Part shown: positions 20,801-32,699 of the stretch, in pieces
How the letters are laid out: each line of letters begins with the position of its first letter
Numbering within the stretch: position 1 is the stretch's first letter
Assembly: GCF_023343835.1 (NCBI RefSeq)
Contig: NC_064434.1
Span: 6,553,505 to 6,617,504 of the forward strand
DNA from: Lagopus muta
Taxonomy: Eukaryota; Chordata; Aves; Galliformes; Phasianidae
Reading direction: 5' to 3'
DNA: 64,000 nt
Notes under the pieces: generated by a model
The model's database searches: none
What the model was told of the DNA's origin: nothing
Seen by the model: the letters and a program-made list of their open reading frames with translations, nothing else
Program-made: the position numbers and the translations under genes

Positions 20801-22634
20801 AGGAGGGAGCCCCCCAGTGACTGCTCTGCTGCTCTCGGGGCTTTGGGCCCAGCTGCTCACCAGCCTCTGCTTCTTGATAGACGGTGTCAGACATCGAGCA
20901 CGGATGGATCCTTGTCAACAAGGAGCAGCACCGGCAGCTCAAGTCTCTGCAGGAAAAAGTCTCCAAGAAGGAGGTAGGGGAGGGCATGATGCTGTGTTTG
21001 GAGTAGTCCCAGGCACCGGACAGGCGCCACTGCCCCATAAGAGCCCCAGGGCTGAGCTTGGTGCCCGCTTTCCAACCGACGGATCTGCCTGTGGGTGCTG
21101 ACCTTCCCTGCTCTGCCCACAGTTCATCCGACTGGCACAGACCCTGAAGTACTACGGCTATCTCAAGTTTGATCCCTGCGTCACGGACTTCCCCGAGAAG
21201 GGATGCCATGTCGTCGTCAGCGCCGGCAACAACGAGCTCAACTTCCAAGTGCGGCTGCCGAACGAGCAGATCAAGGAGGGCAGCTTCAAGGTCACACGCA
21301 TGCGGTGCTGGCGGGTCACGTCCTCGGTGAGTGCCTGCATCCTGGGCACGAGGAGGGCTGCCGGGACCCAGCTCTGACAGCTGTCAGCTGCAAGGCTGCT
21401 GGCTGGGCTGGAAGCCTGGGGAAGGTGTCAGCCGTTCGGGGCATGGGAACTGGCAGTGGTGAAAGGCCCATGTGCCTCAGCTTGTGTCTGTGCAGGTGCC
21501 GATGAGCAATGGTCCCTCAGGGAGCAGCCCAGGGAAGTCGGACGTGAAGCTGGAGCTAGCTTTTGAGTATCTCATGAGCAAGGACCGGCTGCAGTGGGTT
21601 ACCATCACCAGTCCACAGGTAGGTTTGCCTGCACACTGGCATTGGAAAAAGGTGGGAATGAGGAGCAGCTCGAGGGAGAGGGCAGGTCTGGGCTCAGCGT
21701 GGTCTGTTGGGAAGGTCGTGGGGTGTGTGGGGCCACTGTCTGACAACAGTTCTCTCTTGTAGGCCATCATGCTGAGCATCTGCCTGCAGTCCATGGTGGA
21801 TGAACTGATGGTGAAAAAGTCAGGTGGCAGCATCCGCAAGGTAAGGGTTGGGTAGCCATGTTGTCTAGGCGGGTCCTACCTTGTCCCTGTGACTTTGTGA
21901 GGTCTAGGCTTGGCCTCAGTTGCCCTCCTCAGCATGGGGTCAGCTGAAGGAGGAAACTCAGCTCCTGGAGCTACCTACCCATGGGGACCCTGCCATTGAG
22001 TCGAGCTTCTCCCCTGCAGATGTTCCGCCGACGGGCAAATGGGGCTCTGCGGCGCTCGGACAGCCAGCAAGCCGTGAAGTCACCCCCACTGCTGGTGAGT
22101 GTGACTACCCCTGTGGGGAGATGAGTGTGGCAGGCTTAGCTGTGGATCAGGTACCAGAGCCAGAAGGGGTTGCACCAGCAGGGCTGTTGCCTCACTCCTG
22201 TAGCCTTGGGATGAGAAAAAGGCAGCCATGGGGCCATCCTTGAGGGAGGGAGGCGATTGTGTCTGGGCACCCCCAGACCTCACCTTGAGGGTTAGTAACA
22301 CTGGCCAAGGGCTGGTGCACAGAAGAGCAGTGAGCACGGGGGGGTGACACAAGGCTGCCTGACCGTGCTGTCCCTGCAGGACTCGCCTGACGCCTCGCGG
22401 GAGCCAATGGCCAAACTCTCGGTGAGTTGTGTGTGCATGCAGGGGGTGCTCTCACACTGAGACTGAGCTGCAGCATGGAGGGGATCCTCCCTAACACATC
22501 TCCTCTTTTCACAGAGCAAACTCACATCTGTTAGTCTGCGAGGGATCAGCCACTCCAGCTCTGCTAATGATGTGGGCGCTAACGACTTCCATGGCAATTA
22601 CGCCTTTGAGGGCATTGGTGATGAAGATCTGTAG
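17814..22634 (+). CDS. SNX17: Sorting nexin 17
   Basis: Endosomal cargo adaptor that binds PI3P and NPxY motifs (LRP1, integrins, APP) and works with the Commander/Retriever complex in recycling. Fifteen coding exons: 17814-17873, 18476-18550, 18739-18856, 19272-19336, 19435-19545, 19784-19874, 19963-20050, 20703-20772, 20881-20973, 21123-21326, 21496-21618, 21763-21840, 22020-22094, 22380-22421, 22515-22634. They give 470 residues, the same length as human. The PX domain fills about 1-110 (MHFSIPETETRAGD, YNIHVNGVLHCRVRYSQLLG, PAFPPKKIFTLTPAEVEQRR). An atypical FERM domain follows at about 115-390 (LDLPDDLVGYFSLFLVRE, VGLNLLYAQTVSDIEHGWIL, FEYLMSKDRLQWVTITSPQ). The C-terminal tail ends NYAFEGIGDEDL, the region that in human contacts Retriever. 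All borders are GT-AG. Confidence 0.97.
20261..20563 (+). mobile_element. Old CR1 LINE 3' fragment in a SNX17 intron
   Basis: A diverged plus-oriented CR1 remnant: CCAGCAGTGTGCCTTTGTGG, CTGGGCCCAGTTCTGGGCTCC, then GTTGGACTGGATGATCTCCA and a tail CCACGGTTCTGTGAG. It accounts for most of the intron between exons 19963-20050 and 20703-20772. Confidence 0.78.
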
Positions 22635-23242
22635 CCGCCCCCCCCTCCTAGGACAGCACTGGCCTGAGGGCCCCAGGGCCTTCGCCGAGGAATGTACGAC
22701 CTGCAGACAGGTTGCAATCAACGTGCCTCTCACCTGCTACCATCCACCTTCCCCTGCTCCCCAAGGGCTGGGAAGTGCATCCCCAACCCACCATTGCCTT
22801 CAAGGCTGGGGGCAGCTGAACTCCTCCTGCTGCTGGCTTCCCACGGGGCAGCCTGTGCCGGTGCCGAGCCCTGGAGCAGGTGTCGTGGAGCCCAGCCCAG
22901 CTCTGGAGGGGCAGAGCCCCCCCTTCTCCCACCCTGGGAGGACCTGGGTCTACATCAGGCCTGGCCCGCTGCGTGGGCAGGCGGCTGCCCCAGGGGGTGT
23001 TGGCAGCAGCCCGGTGGCACCGAGCGGCCCTCACGAGGCTCCATAATGCCAAATTAGCCTTTAGGTTTCTGCTCAGAGACAGAGTGCAGTAAGCTGTCTC
23101 TGGTGGGGCTCTGCGCAGAGCCCTGTCTCTAACCCGCTCGTAGACTCCAGTGTAATCTAGGCTTGTAACCACCTATCTCCTGCTGCTCAGACCGACCAGA
23201 GCATTAATGGACAGTAACCAATGTTTACATACTGCAATGATG

Positions 23243-23248
23243 ATTAAA
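23243..23248 (+). terminator. Poly(A) signal of SNX17
   Basis: ATTAAA, the common variant, about 610 bp after the stop codon. It implies a 3' UTR from 22635 to about 23270. Confidence 0.7.
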
Positions 23249-23380
23249 ATGGATTCTGATTGGTACCTGCGCTGTCTCTTGTGGGGTGGCAGCCATCCTC
23301 CCCCCCCACCTCACGCCCCATGTCCTCTCCTGAAGCAGAACAAGGTCCCTAGGGAGAATACCGGATAACAAAACTGACTG

Positions 23381-23386
23381 TTTAAT
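23381..23386 (-). terminator. Candidate poly(A) signal of ZNF513
   Basis: ATTAAA on the minus strand, about 360 bp past the ZNF513 stop codon. It leaves a gap of only about 100 bp to the end of the convergent SNX17 transcript. Confidence 0.6.
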
Positions 23387-23746
23387 GCTTTTATACACAA
23401 TATAAATTACACTGACCGGTATGGCAGCAGCCACAGAACCAGTCCTGTTCTCCCCCTCCTCCCTTTCCCCATACGCTGGTGGAGGAAGGCTCTGACAGGC
23501 AGGAGGAACAGGCTGGTGCCACCCTGTGGTGCCAAGGGCATGGCCCCACCACAGGCAGCGTAGGGCTGCAGGAGACCCCTCCCAGGGCGGTGGGCCCTGC
23601 TTAAGGCAGCCCTGAGCCCAGGGGAGCTTGTTGCCCATCCCTCCCCCAGGGAGGGCAGGGGCCACAGCTGGCGAAGAACTGGGGTGCCCTGTGGCCCCCT
23701 GGGGCCCAGCATGGGGCCAAGCCCCTGCAGCCAGGCTAAGTGCTGT

Positions 23747-26700
23747 TCAGGGCAGGGCCGTGTCCACGGCAGGAGGAGCCAGGAGGGCTTTGGCGTTGCG
23801 TGGGTTCACCCAATTCTCAGCCGTGTGGCCGTGGATTTTCTGGTGGCGCTTGTAGTTGTCCCAGTGGCCAGTGGTGTAGGTGCAGTCCCGGCACTGGAAG
23901 GGCTTCTCGCCCGTGTGTCGCAGCATGTGCCGCTTCAGGTTCATGCTCTGGTTGCAGCTGTAACTGCAGAGGCTGCACTGGAAGGGCTTGTCACCAGAGT
24001 GGATGCGCCCGTGGCGCTTGAGGTTGGCCAGGTTGCCGCAGGCGTAGTCACAGAGCTGGCACTTGTAGGGCTTCTCACCCGTGTGCACGCGCTGGTGCCG
24101 CTTCAGGTTGTCGAGGTGGGCGGAGGCGTAGGGGCAGAGCGGGCAGGCGAACGGCTTCTCCCCGCTGTGCGTCTTCATGTGCCGTGCCAAGTGGTTGGGG
24201 TAGTGGGTGACAAAGGGGCAGAGGCTGCAAGCGAAGCCTTTGTCCCCGGTGCCTTTACGAGGGCTGGCGCCCGGCTCGGTGCCCAGCACCGCCAGGCTGC
24301 AGCGCCCGCAGACCTGCTCGGCCAGGCCCTCGTCCTGTGCGAACCCATCGTCCAGCACCAGCCCACACATGCGGCACGTAAAGGGGAAGAGCAGCTCGGG
24401 CAGCGCTGCCGTCTCCTCGCCCCGCAGCCGCGCGCAGCCAGGCAGGAAAGGGCCGGTGCCGCTGCCCATGTGCAGGTTCAGCTCCGGCAGCAGCGGCTCT
24501 GCGAGACAAAGAGAAGCAGGGATGTCAGCAGGCAGCGCAGCGCTGGCAGAGCGCGGCTCCCGCGAGCAGCCCTAGCTCTGAGGTGACGGTGTCCTGGCCT
24601 GGGGCCAGCAGCCACTTGAGGCTGTGCACCGGGATCGGCACAGCAGAAGATGGCAGGACGTGCTCCTCGCCCATCTCCAGACTGCGCTCTGGGACTCTCC
24701 CACCGCAGTTTCCCGCCCAACTCCACCTTACCTGGGTCCTTGTCCTGCTGGTGCTGCCCCTCGCCTTCAGGCAGGCGGTGGCTGAGCATGTGCCGCTTCA
24801 GGTTGCGGCTCTGGTTGCAGCGGTAGTCGCAAGCGGCACACTGGAAGGGCTTGTCCTGGCTGTGGACCCGTTCGTGGCGTTTGAGGTTGCCCAGGCTGCT
24901 GCAGGCGAAGCTGCAGCCCGTACAGCGGTAGGGCTTCTCCCCAGTGTGCGTGCGCAGGTGGCGGGTCAGGTTCACCAGCTGGGCTGAGGCGTAGGCACAC
25001 TGCGGGCACGCAAACGGCTTCTCCCCGTTGTGTGTCTTCATGTGGCGCTTGAGGTGGCTGGAGTAGTGGGAGGCGAAGGGACAGAGCTGGCAGGTGTACA
25101 CGATGCGTTGGTTGCGGCCACCCTCGGTGCCGGCGCACTGCAGGCAGCTCTGGCCCAGGCTGGCAGCCAGCTGCAGCCCACACTGGCGGCAGGGCAGCGC
25201 TGCAGGGCCGGGCTCGCCGCCTTCCTCGGGGTCGCTGTCCACGCTCAGCTGCTGGTACCCTGAGGAGCAGTCGTCGTCGCTCAGCGCGTACGCTGGGATG
25301 GCGATCTTCCCCACCAGTGCCTCTGCTGAGAAGAGCATGGGATGGGATAGCAGCGGGAGCTTGGTTGGCTCACGCGTGGCCCCATTTTGGTGCCACCGGT
25401 CCCAGAAGGGGAGACTGCAGCCAGGAGGTGTCAGGCAGCTGTGCTCAACCCAGCGGTACCCAGGAGCCCACCGCAGCCCCAACGCTCAGACAGCAGGCCG
25501 AGGCAGTCCAACCTGCCCCCAGGTCCTGCTGCAGGCCCTTGCCCAGCTGTGCTGGGTGGTGGTGGGCACAGCTCACCAGGCTGCTGGTCCTTGTCCCTTG
25601 GCCAGCAACAGGCAGCAAAAAAGATGTCCTCTGACCCCACGCAGTGCTGATGCCCCGCAGAGAGGCTCTTGGAGGGCATTTCTGCTTGCCAGCTGGACAA
25701 GGACGTGTAACACCTATGCCCCAGCATGGGATGGCAGAAGCAGAGCCACTGACCTGCAGCCACCCACATCTAGCCAATATACCTGGAACCCCTGGATGTG
25801 CTCACAGGCAGCTGCTCAGGACAAAAGAGTAGTGGTATGCAGCAAAGCCTTGCCATAGTCAGCCTTAAGCCATCTCCATCCGTTCTGTGTTGTGCCCAAC
25901 CTGGAGTGCATTCAAGAGGCTGCAAGACCCAGCAGTTGGCTCTTGCCCTGGATTGTCCCCTCTGCTGCTGGTCACCCCACACTGTCCACATCCCAGGGTC
26001 CCTGGGCACAGTGAGGCCACTCCAGGCTCCCTTGTGTCTTCTAGTCCCAGATTTGCAAACACTGGGAAGATCTGATTCCAGACCAGAGCATCCTGCTAGA
26101 GCCTTGCTATTGCTAGGGGAGCACCTTGACCCTAAGCCCTATGCTGAAGGGACGCCCTGCAAGCTTGGTGGCACAGCCCAGCACCCCTGCAGCACTGCCC
26201 CACACAGCCCATGGGGCTGAGAACATGACCAGCTCGGCTCTTCAGGAATCCAGACCTGTGTGATACTGCTCTCCAGCTGGGCTGGACCTGGGGGCAGGAA
26301 GGGCTGCTTTTCTAGTTGCAGATCTGCTGTAAGGACAGCTTTTTGCAGCACAGGCAGCGCCCGGCACCATGGAGCCAGCTTTGTTCCAGTGCAGGGCTGC
26401 AAACACGCGCTGCAGGGAGGTGCAGCTCTCGGAGCAGAGCCCATCTGCCAGGCAGCTGGGGCCGAGCCTCAGCACAGAGCATGGCATCCCGTACCCAGAG
26501 CACGGCCCTCATGGGATCTGATGGGGTGCAGGAGCCGGGTGGTGCACGTCGTTCTGCGTTCAGTGCATCCCCAAACCTTCTTCCCCGCCCAGCATCCGAG
26601 GGCAGCGAGCCCTCAGTGCTGCCTGCGAGGCTCCGGGAATCCCGGGGCAGAGCGCTGCCGCTCTGAGGACACTTGGTGGGGGTCGGTGGTGGTCCCCGCA

Positions 26701-27100
26701 GCCCCAGAGCCAGGGGGATTTAACGGGAGGTAGAAGCCCTGCGCGGGCACCGCGCGCCCGGGGGGTCCCCGCGTTACCGGGGAGGCAGCTCTCCCGGCGG
26801 ATGGGGATGGAAGCCACCGACGGCAGGACGCAGCCGGGGGTGGCGGCGGGGCCGTGCGGGGCGGCGGCACGCACCTGGCGGTCCCTTCTCGCAGGCCAGG
26901 CCGCGGCCTAGCAGCAAGTCGCCGGGCAGCACCAGCGCCGCTCCCGCCGTCTCCTCGGGGCCGTCCTCGGCTTCCGCTGCAACACACCGAACGTCGCGGG
27001 TCACCGCCGGGATCCGGCCGCCGGCTCCGCCGCCGTCCCCCGGCCCCGCCGCGCACTCACCCTTCACCGGCTGCGGGTGGCTCTGCTTCCGCCGGGGCAT
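23747..27100 (-). CDS. ZNF513: Zinc finger protein 513
   Basis: Nuclear C2H2 regulator; in human it is linked to retinal gene expression. Four coding exons in transcription order: 27100-27061, 26976-26875, 25322-24732, 24498-23747; they give 494 residues (human about 541). The start reads MPRRKQSHPQPVK, as in human. An acidic linker (residues 15-90) precedes a first CxxC...CxxC pair (about 91-110) and four C2H2 fingers (about 123-229). A second CxxC...CxxC pair (about 286-311) precedes five C2H2 fingers (about 333-470), the last being HWDNYKRHQKIH. Linkers are of the HTGEKPY/F type. Finger 4 (CDYRCNQSRNLKRHMLSH) is complete here. The long last exon carries the stop at 23747. The promoter is the CpG island at 26600-27650. 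Confidence 0.94.
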
Positions 27101-27680
27101 CGTGGTCGGTCCCGGCCCCGCCGCCCGCCCTCCTGCCCGCGGCCCGCCAGCCGCCCCCGCCAGCCCGGGGCGGCCACCGCCGCCCCGCCTCGACCGGGCA
27201 CTTCCGCTTCCGGCCGCCGCGGGACAGGGCCGGCGCCGGAAGCTGGCGCGACGCCCCGGAAGTAGATCGCGAACCCGGAAGCGTGCTCTCGGTCCGCCGC
27301 CCTCCCGTCCCGCCGTCTCAGCGCCGGCGCCGGAGGAACGCGGGCGGCGGCCGCTGGGGCCGCGGCTTCGGTATGCGGCGGGAGGGCCCGGCCGGGCAGC
27401 GGGGAAGGCAGGCGAGGACCGGGCGGGTCCCCGGGGCCGGGCCCTGCGCTGGACGTGACCGAGGCCGTGCGCGTGTCCCCGTCGCTCTGAGGCCTCGGGC
27501 CCGGCCCCGGGCTCGGTCCCCGCCTGCAGGAGCTGCGCCGCCCGCTCCGGGGCTCCGCGGGAGATCTGAGCGATCCTCGGTGCGCGGCTCCGTCGGCGGT
27601 GATCCGGCGCTGAGAGGTCACTGAGGTATGGCGCGGGGCGGCCCGGGCGGAGTGGTGGAACCGTGGATTCATTCGGGTTG
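26590..27680. promoter_or_regulatory. CpG island at the ZNF513 5' end
   Basis: Dense CpG sequence without a TATA box covering ZNF513 exons 1-2 and about 580 bp upstream. The + side contains possible splice donors (for example GGTATGCG at 27369), so it could also start the RNF19-type gene in the other direction. No 5' noncoding exon can be proven from the sequence. Confidence 0.6.
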
Positions 27681-27734
27681 GAGCGGCACTCCGAGATCCC
27701 GCTGCCCGCGTTCCTCAGTGCCACATCCCCGCGG

Positions 27735-28535
27735 AGCACCTCCAGGGATGGTGACCCCACCGCCTCCCTGGGCAGCTGTGCTGCTGCAGCACTGCTTTTT
27801 CAGAGGAGAAGCATTTTCTCCTATCCAACCTGACCCTCCTCTGGCACAACTTGAGGCCCTGCCCTCTCCTTAAAACAACAGCATTATTTCCAGGGAGTGG
27901 GGCAGCACGGAGGCCATAGTGTGGGCACTTCTCGCTCCTGCTGCACCAGCCCTGCAGACAAACTTCAAGCGGAAATAATATTTAGTGGGCATTTTGGATC
28001 TGAGTGGTCTGAGAGGCCTTTTCCAACCTTAATGATTCTATGATTCTATAAAAGTCTGTGGTGACATGAACCATGACATGATGGCAGCGGTGGCCCAAGA
28101 TGGAGAGTCAAGTTTCCATTGGCTGTTCATTTCACACCTGACCAAGGTGCTTTGTTACCCAGAGTGGCACAATGCAGTGCCTTGCACATCCCCAGCAGAG
28201 CAGATGTCATCAGAATCCTCTGTCTTAATCTGAGTCATCACCAATGTCTGCCCCTTCCAGCAATGGGGTTTTGCTGGTCTAGCTGTACTTGAAGGGGAAA
28301 AAACAACAGAGGCTGCTGGAGGAAGGGCGGTGGCACAGAGGATGGTGAAGCACTGGCACAGGTTGCCCAAGGAGGCTGTGGATGCCCCATCCCTGCAGGC
28401 ATTCAAGGCCAGGCTGGATGTGGCTCTGGGCAGCCTGGGCTGCTGGTTGGTGACCTGCACACAGCAGGGGGTTGGAACTGGATGAGCGTTGTGGGCCTTT
28501 GCAACCCAGGCCATTCTATGATTCTAAAGTAAGTA
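27735..28535. mobile_element. CR1 LINE fragments in the ZNF513-RNF19-like spacer
   Basis: Three pieces: a minus-oriented body fragment at about 27745-27875, a plus-oriented tail ending AATGATTCTATGATTCTATA at about 27985-28050, and a better plus-oriented 3' fragment at 28316-28530 (GGATGGTGAAGCACTGGCAC to GCCATTCTATGATTCTA). The rest of 27681-29266 shows nothing else recognisable. Confidence 0.8.
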
Positions 28536-29266
28536 AAGCAAGAAGGATACAGTGGTACCATGGTAGCATATGGTGTGACTTCTTGGAGAGAAGGAGAGCA
28601 TGGGGAATGGTGGATCCACCAGCCCTGGGGTCAGGGGGCTTATGTTGTGGCTTCAGGTTAATGTGAGCTCTAAGTAAGGGAAAAAAACTGTGACAGATTT
28701 ACCTCATCTCTCAATCCCTGTTCATCTGATGATTTGGCTCCATGACAGGCTTTTGGGTCTCCAAGCTCTGTTGTCTATTTTACATACAGAAGAGGAGGCT
28801 GAGGGCTCTGTGCTACAAGGCTTTTAACTGGGGAGATTCACCTAGCCTGCAAGAATACGTGCCAGTTTCTGGCCAGTTTGGAGGCAGAGGGGCTCTGCAG
28901 GTTCCCTTCAGCTCATGTCCTCCTCGGTTGTTCTTTTTAGTGCAGCCCTGTGGATCTCCCAGGGCTGGCAAGGCAGGGAGACTGAGACCACTGCTCAGTT
29001 TCTGGGCCCAAAGTTTAGTGGGGTCTCACAGATGCTGAGAACTCCTTCCCACACCCAGGAACTCCGTGCTTATTGCATGTACCTCCTTCACAGGCTGAGC
29101 AGTGTGGGCTGCAGATGGAGATGGTTTGACCACTGATTGTGGAGACGCCGGCTCTGAGGCCCAGGTAGGACGTGTCTGCCCCACCATGGCTGCTGTACTG
29201 GGGCTGCCATCGCCCCACTGTCCTCCATAGCCTGCCAGAAGCAGATTGCTGCCCTGACGTGCCACC

Positions 29267-32200
29267 ATGGAGCAGCCCACGTGGGTGCCTCAGCCCCCGC
29301 GCATCCTGGGCTCCTGTGGGCAGAAGGCAGAGGCCGCAGGGGAGATGCCACCGGACCCGGTGCAAGAACCGGGGGACCCTGAGGAGCTGCACATTGCCCT
29401 GCCCCTGGGCGAGGATGGGGAGCTGCTGGAGTGTCCCCTTTGCCTGCTTCCTCAGCCACCCGAGGCCTTTCCCAGCCTTGCCTCCTGCTCCCACCGCTCG
29501 TGCCGGGCCTGCCTGCAGCAGTACCTGCGCATCGCCGTCAGCGAGAGCCGTGTGAGGGTGGCCTGCCCACACTGCCCCACCGTGCTGCAGCCTGCTGACG
29601 TCCACAGCCTCCTGCCAGAGCCTGCCCTCCGTGACAAGTACGAGGAGTTCCTCCTGAGGAGGCTTCTGGCAGCTGACCCCGGCACCCGCTGGTGTCCTGC
29701 ACCAGACTGCAGGTGACTGCTGGCCCCTGGAATGGATCTCTTTTCCTTGCTTCCTGGCAGGCTGGTGTGCCTGCATGCTGTGAGCCTTTTACAGGCTTGT
29801 GACTTGATTGAGTCTGTTCGGAGAGATGTCTTGATTGTGGCTGCAGAACCTGGGCAGCTGTGCGCATCGATTAAGGCTGGAGTGCTTGGCTGTGCTGGGT
29901 CTGGCTGTGGGGAACCTGGGGGATTTTGTGAGTGCTGGGTCGGGGAGGCTTTGCTGCGGTCACCGAGCTGACGAGAGTGGCACCTGGCTCTTGAATGCTG
30001 GCTGCTGCTCTGTCCCAGCACAGAGCTGGGACCGCTTGATGCACAGCCCGGCTGCCAGGCTGGGATGCAGGGGGAGGCCACGGACACAGCTGGCCCCAAC
30101 AAACTACCTGCTTTCTCCCCACAGCTATGCTGTCATTGCCTATGGCTTTGCTGAGTGTCCTCGCCTCACCTGTGGACGTGAGGGCTGTGGCACCGAGTTC
30201 TGCTACCACTGCCGGCAGCCCTGGCACCCTGATGGGCCATGTGCAGCAGCACCGCTGGCCTCCAGCCTAGCCAGCCCTTCTGCACAGCTGGTTTACACAG
30301 AGGAGTCTGCTAATGGTGAGACCTCATCCAGGATGGGAATGTGGGGATTTGACACATCTGAGTGAAATGCTCTTCCTGCCATGGCCCAGTGGTACCATTC
30401 TGCCTCTTTGTGGAGGTGTGCAGCCCCTGGGCTGGGGTAGTGGATTAGGAGGACCTTGTTGTGCTGGCAGTGCCCAGCTCACCCAGACACCCACAGGGTG
30501 GGTTGCAGCCCTATGGCAGGGGCTGGGGGAGAGCTGCAGTGTCATGTCCTCTCCTCAATCCCAGTTCATCTGCCTTCTCCCTGCCAGCTGAGGCTGAAGA
30601 CATCAAGGTTTGTCCCCGCTGCAGTGCCTTCATTATGAAGATCAATGATGGGAGCTGCAACCGCATGAACTGCACGGTGTGCGGCTGCCTGTTCTGCTGG
30701 CTCTGCCTGCAGGAGATCTCTGACGTGCACTTCCTGAGGTCAGTGTGGGGCTGCGGGTTGTGATGGGACTTGGGGGTGCCATCAGGAGTTGTGGGGGCAG
30801 TGGGGTCCTGCAGAGAGCCACAGCCACGTTCTGCTAGGTAGCAGGGGTGTAGCACTGCTGCAGGGTTTGCCAGGGGTCCATGGTGGGGGTTTTTTGCTGC
30901 TCTGGAGTGCAATGGGTGCCATTGTCTGCCTGCCCCTGTGCATGTGCTGTTGGCTCAGCCTCGTGCTGTCCTTGCAGCCCATCTGGATGCACCTTCTGGG
31001 GTAAAAGGCCCTGGTCAAGGACCCGGAAGATCCTGTGGCAGCTGGGCATGGTGCTGGGGGCACCTATGGTGATCTCCCTCGTCGCAGGCATTGCTGTGCC
31101 TGTCATTATCATTGGCCTTCCCATCTACACGGGTAGGAAGGTACTGGTCCTGGGGTCTCTGCAGTCTTGCTCTGTATTGAGACTGACAGCCCCTGGCCTG
31201 AGGGGCATGTAGACTACAGAAACCCCAGAGGTGATTCACCTGTCTTGCTTCTTCTCCAGGTGCTGGGCCAGAGCCGAAGGAGCAGCTTGTCACCTTGCCA
31301 GCAGTGCTTCTCCGTCACCAGCGGTGTCCTCCTCTCTCTCTTTGTGTCCCCCATCATAACAGCTGTCACGGTGGGTAAGTGCATCTAGGGGCTGGTGGCA
31401 CGGGGCCACTGATGGAGCAGCTTTAGGGGGATGTCGGAGACCTGTAGCAGTGGACCTTTGGCAGGGGTGGGGGCTGCCAATGCAGGCTGGCAGTAGCTTT
31501 GTTTCTGCCCACAGGCATTGGCGTGCCCCTGATGCTCACCTATGTCTATGGAGTGGTAGTGCTGTCTCTGTGCCGGAGCCGCAGTAGCTGTGGCCGCAGC
31601 CAACCTGGGGACCTCGGTGTGGTAGAGCTGGAGAACTTGACCAAGCGTGAGTCCTGCACTGCCTGCTGTCTCCTACTGGAGACCCCTGCGTGGTGCTGCA
31701 CGGGCTGTGATCCTGCAGCTGTGACAGCTCCATGGCCTGGGGCTTCCTGTTGGCCTGGGGCAGCGGGGAGGTTGCAGGTCAGTGTCCTGGGGGGCTGTGG
31801 GTGCTGTGCAGAGCACCCACAGCCTGGGTCCAGTTCACATGCCTCCCTGCTGTTCTGCACCTGATGTTGAAGTGTTCCTCATGCACAGGGCGTTCAGCAC
31901 CATCTCTCTCTCTGCTAGTGAACGAGCTGTGGTCAGTGCTGCCCAGCCCCAAGGGTGTTGAGGACGGAGTTGCAGACCCAGCCACCTCTTTCCCCAGCAG
32001 CAGCCACAGCCCACGCCCCAGGGTGATGTGGAAGGAGCAGGACAGCCACTCAGCCAGCACCGTGGCCCTCGCAGGCAGCACGCTGAGCGATACATCCTAC
32101 CGGTGAGCTGAAGGAGACCTGGGGACGAGGGAGGGTGGCATGGCAAGTCCCCTTTCCTAACAGCCTTCCCCGTGCTTACTGCACTGCTGGATGGGGACTC

Positions 32201-32407
32201 AGCAGCGTCCTCCTGTTGGGCTGCTGCCCTAATGTGTTTGTCTGCAGAGAAGGCATCAACATCGAGGTGGAAGTGGCGATTGAATCAGTGCCGCATCCCA
32301 GCCGAGAGCAAAGCCTGTGCAGCCCACAGTCAGGGCAGTCTCTCTCAGGGGACTCCCTGGGGGGCACCAGCGACAAGTGCAGCATCACAGGTGTCCCAGT
32401 GGATTGA
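29267..32407 (+). CDS. RNF19A/B-like RBR E3 ubiquitin ligase, two membrane segments
   Basis: RING-between-RING ligase that should pass ubiquitin through a RING2 cysteine. Eight coding exons: 29267-29712, 30125-30315, 30588-30738, 30978-31140, 31260-31374, 31515-31646, 31919-32102, 32248-32407; in-frame sum 513 residues. The start has a strong Kozak context (GCCACCATGG). RING1 reads [20 protein letters not shown], ending VRVACPHC. The IBR follows ([14 protein letters not shown]). RING2 reads [20 protein letters not shown], with Cys236 at the catalytic position and Arg238 where the family has His. The RNF19 hallmark [15 protein letters not shown] precedes two hydrophobic segments ([38 protein letters not shown]). 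The tail keeps [16 protein letters not shown] and [11 protein letters not shown]. It is much shorter than RNF19A (838) or RNF19B (about 730). It is probably a third paralogue; I leave the symbol empty. Confidence 0.88.
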
Positions 32408-32667
32408 AGAGGACAGAGCAGCAGTGAGCTGGGAGAATCATGAGCTGCAGAGCACCCATTTCAACTCCCATCAACGTGAAGAGCCCACACCTTCCTTTGG
32501 CAGCCCTGGATGCCGTCCACGTGGCATCAGCAGCCCCAGGGCCTGGATCTGGCCATCCCCAGACTCGGCAGACCCTCACCCCACACTCAGCACTGCCTGC
32601 TCCCTGTTGTATCCATCCTGTCACACCTCTTCCCCAAAGGCAGGCTTGAGCATTGGCACTGCTGAGA

Positions 32668-32673
32668 AATAAA
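32668..32673 (+). terminator. Poly(A) signal of the RNF19-like gene
   Basis: AATAAA 261 bp after the stop codon, in the expected place. Confidence 0.8.
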
Positions 32674-32699
32674 ACACTCCAAGAGTCACAGCAGGCTCT

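Noticed and set aside
26774-27760. A 328-codon minus-strand open frame over the ZNF513 start
   Set aside because: It contains the true MPRRKQSHPQPVK start but runs through introns and the promoter; splice sites show exon 1 is only 40 coding bases.
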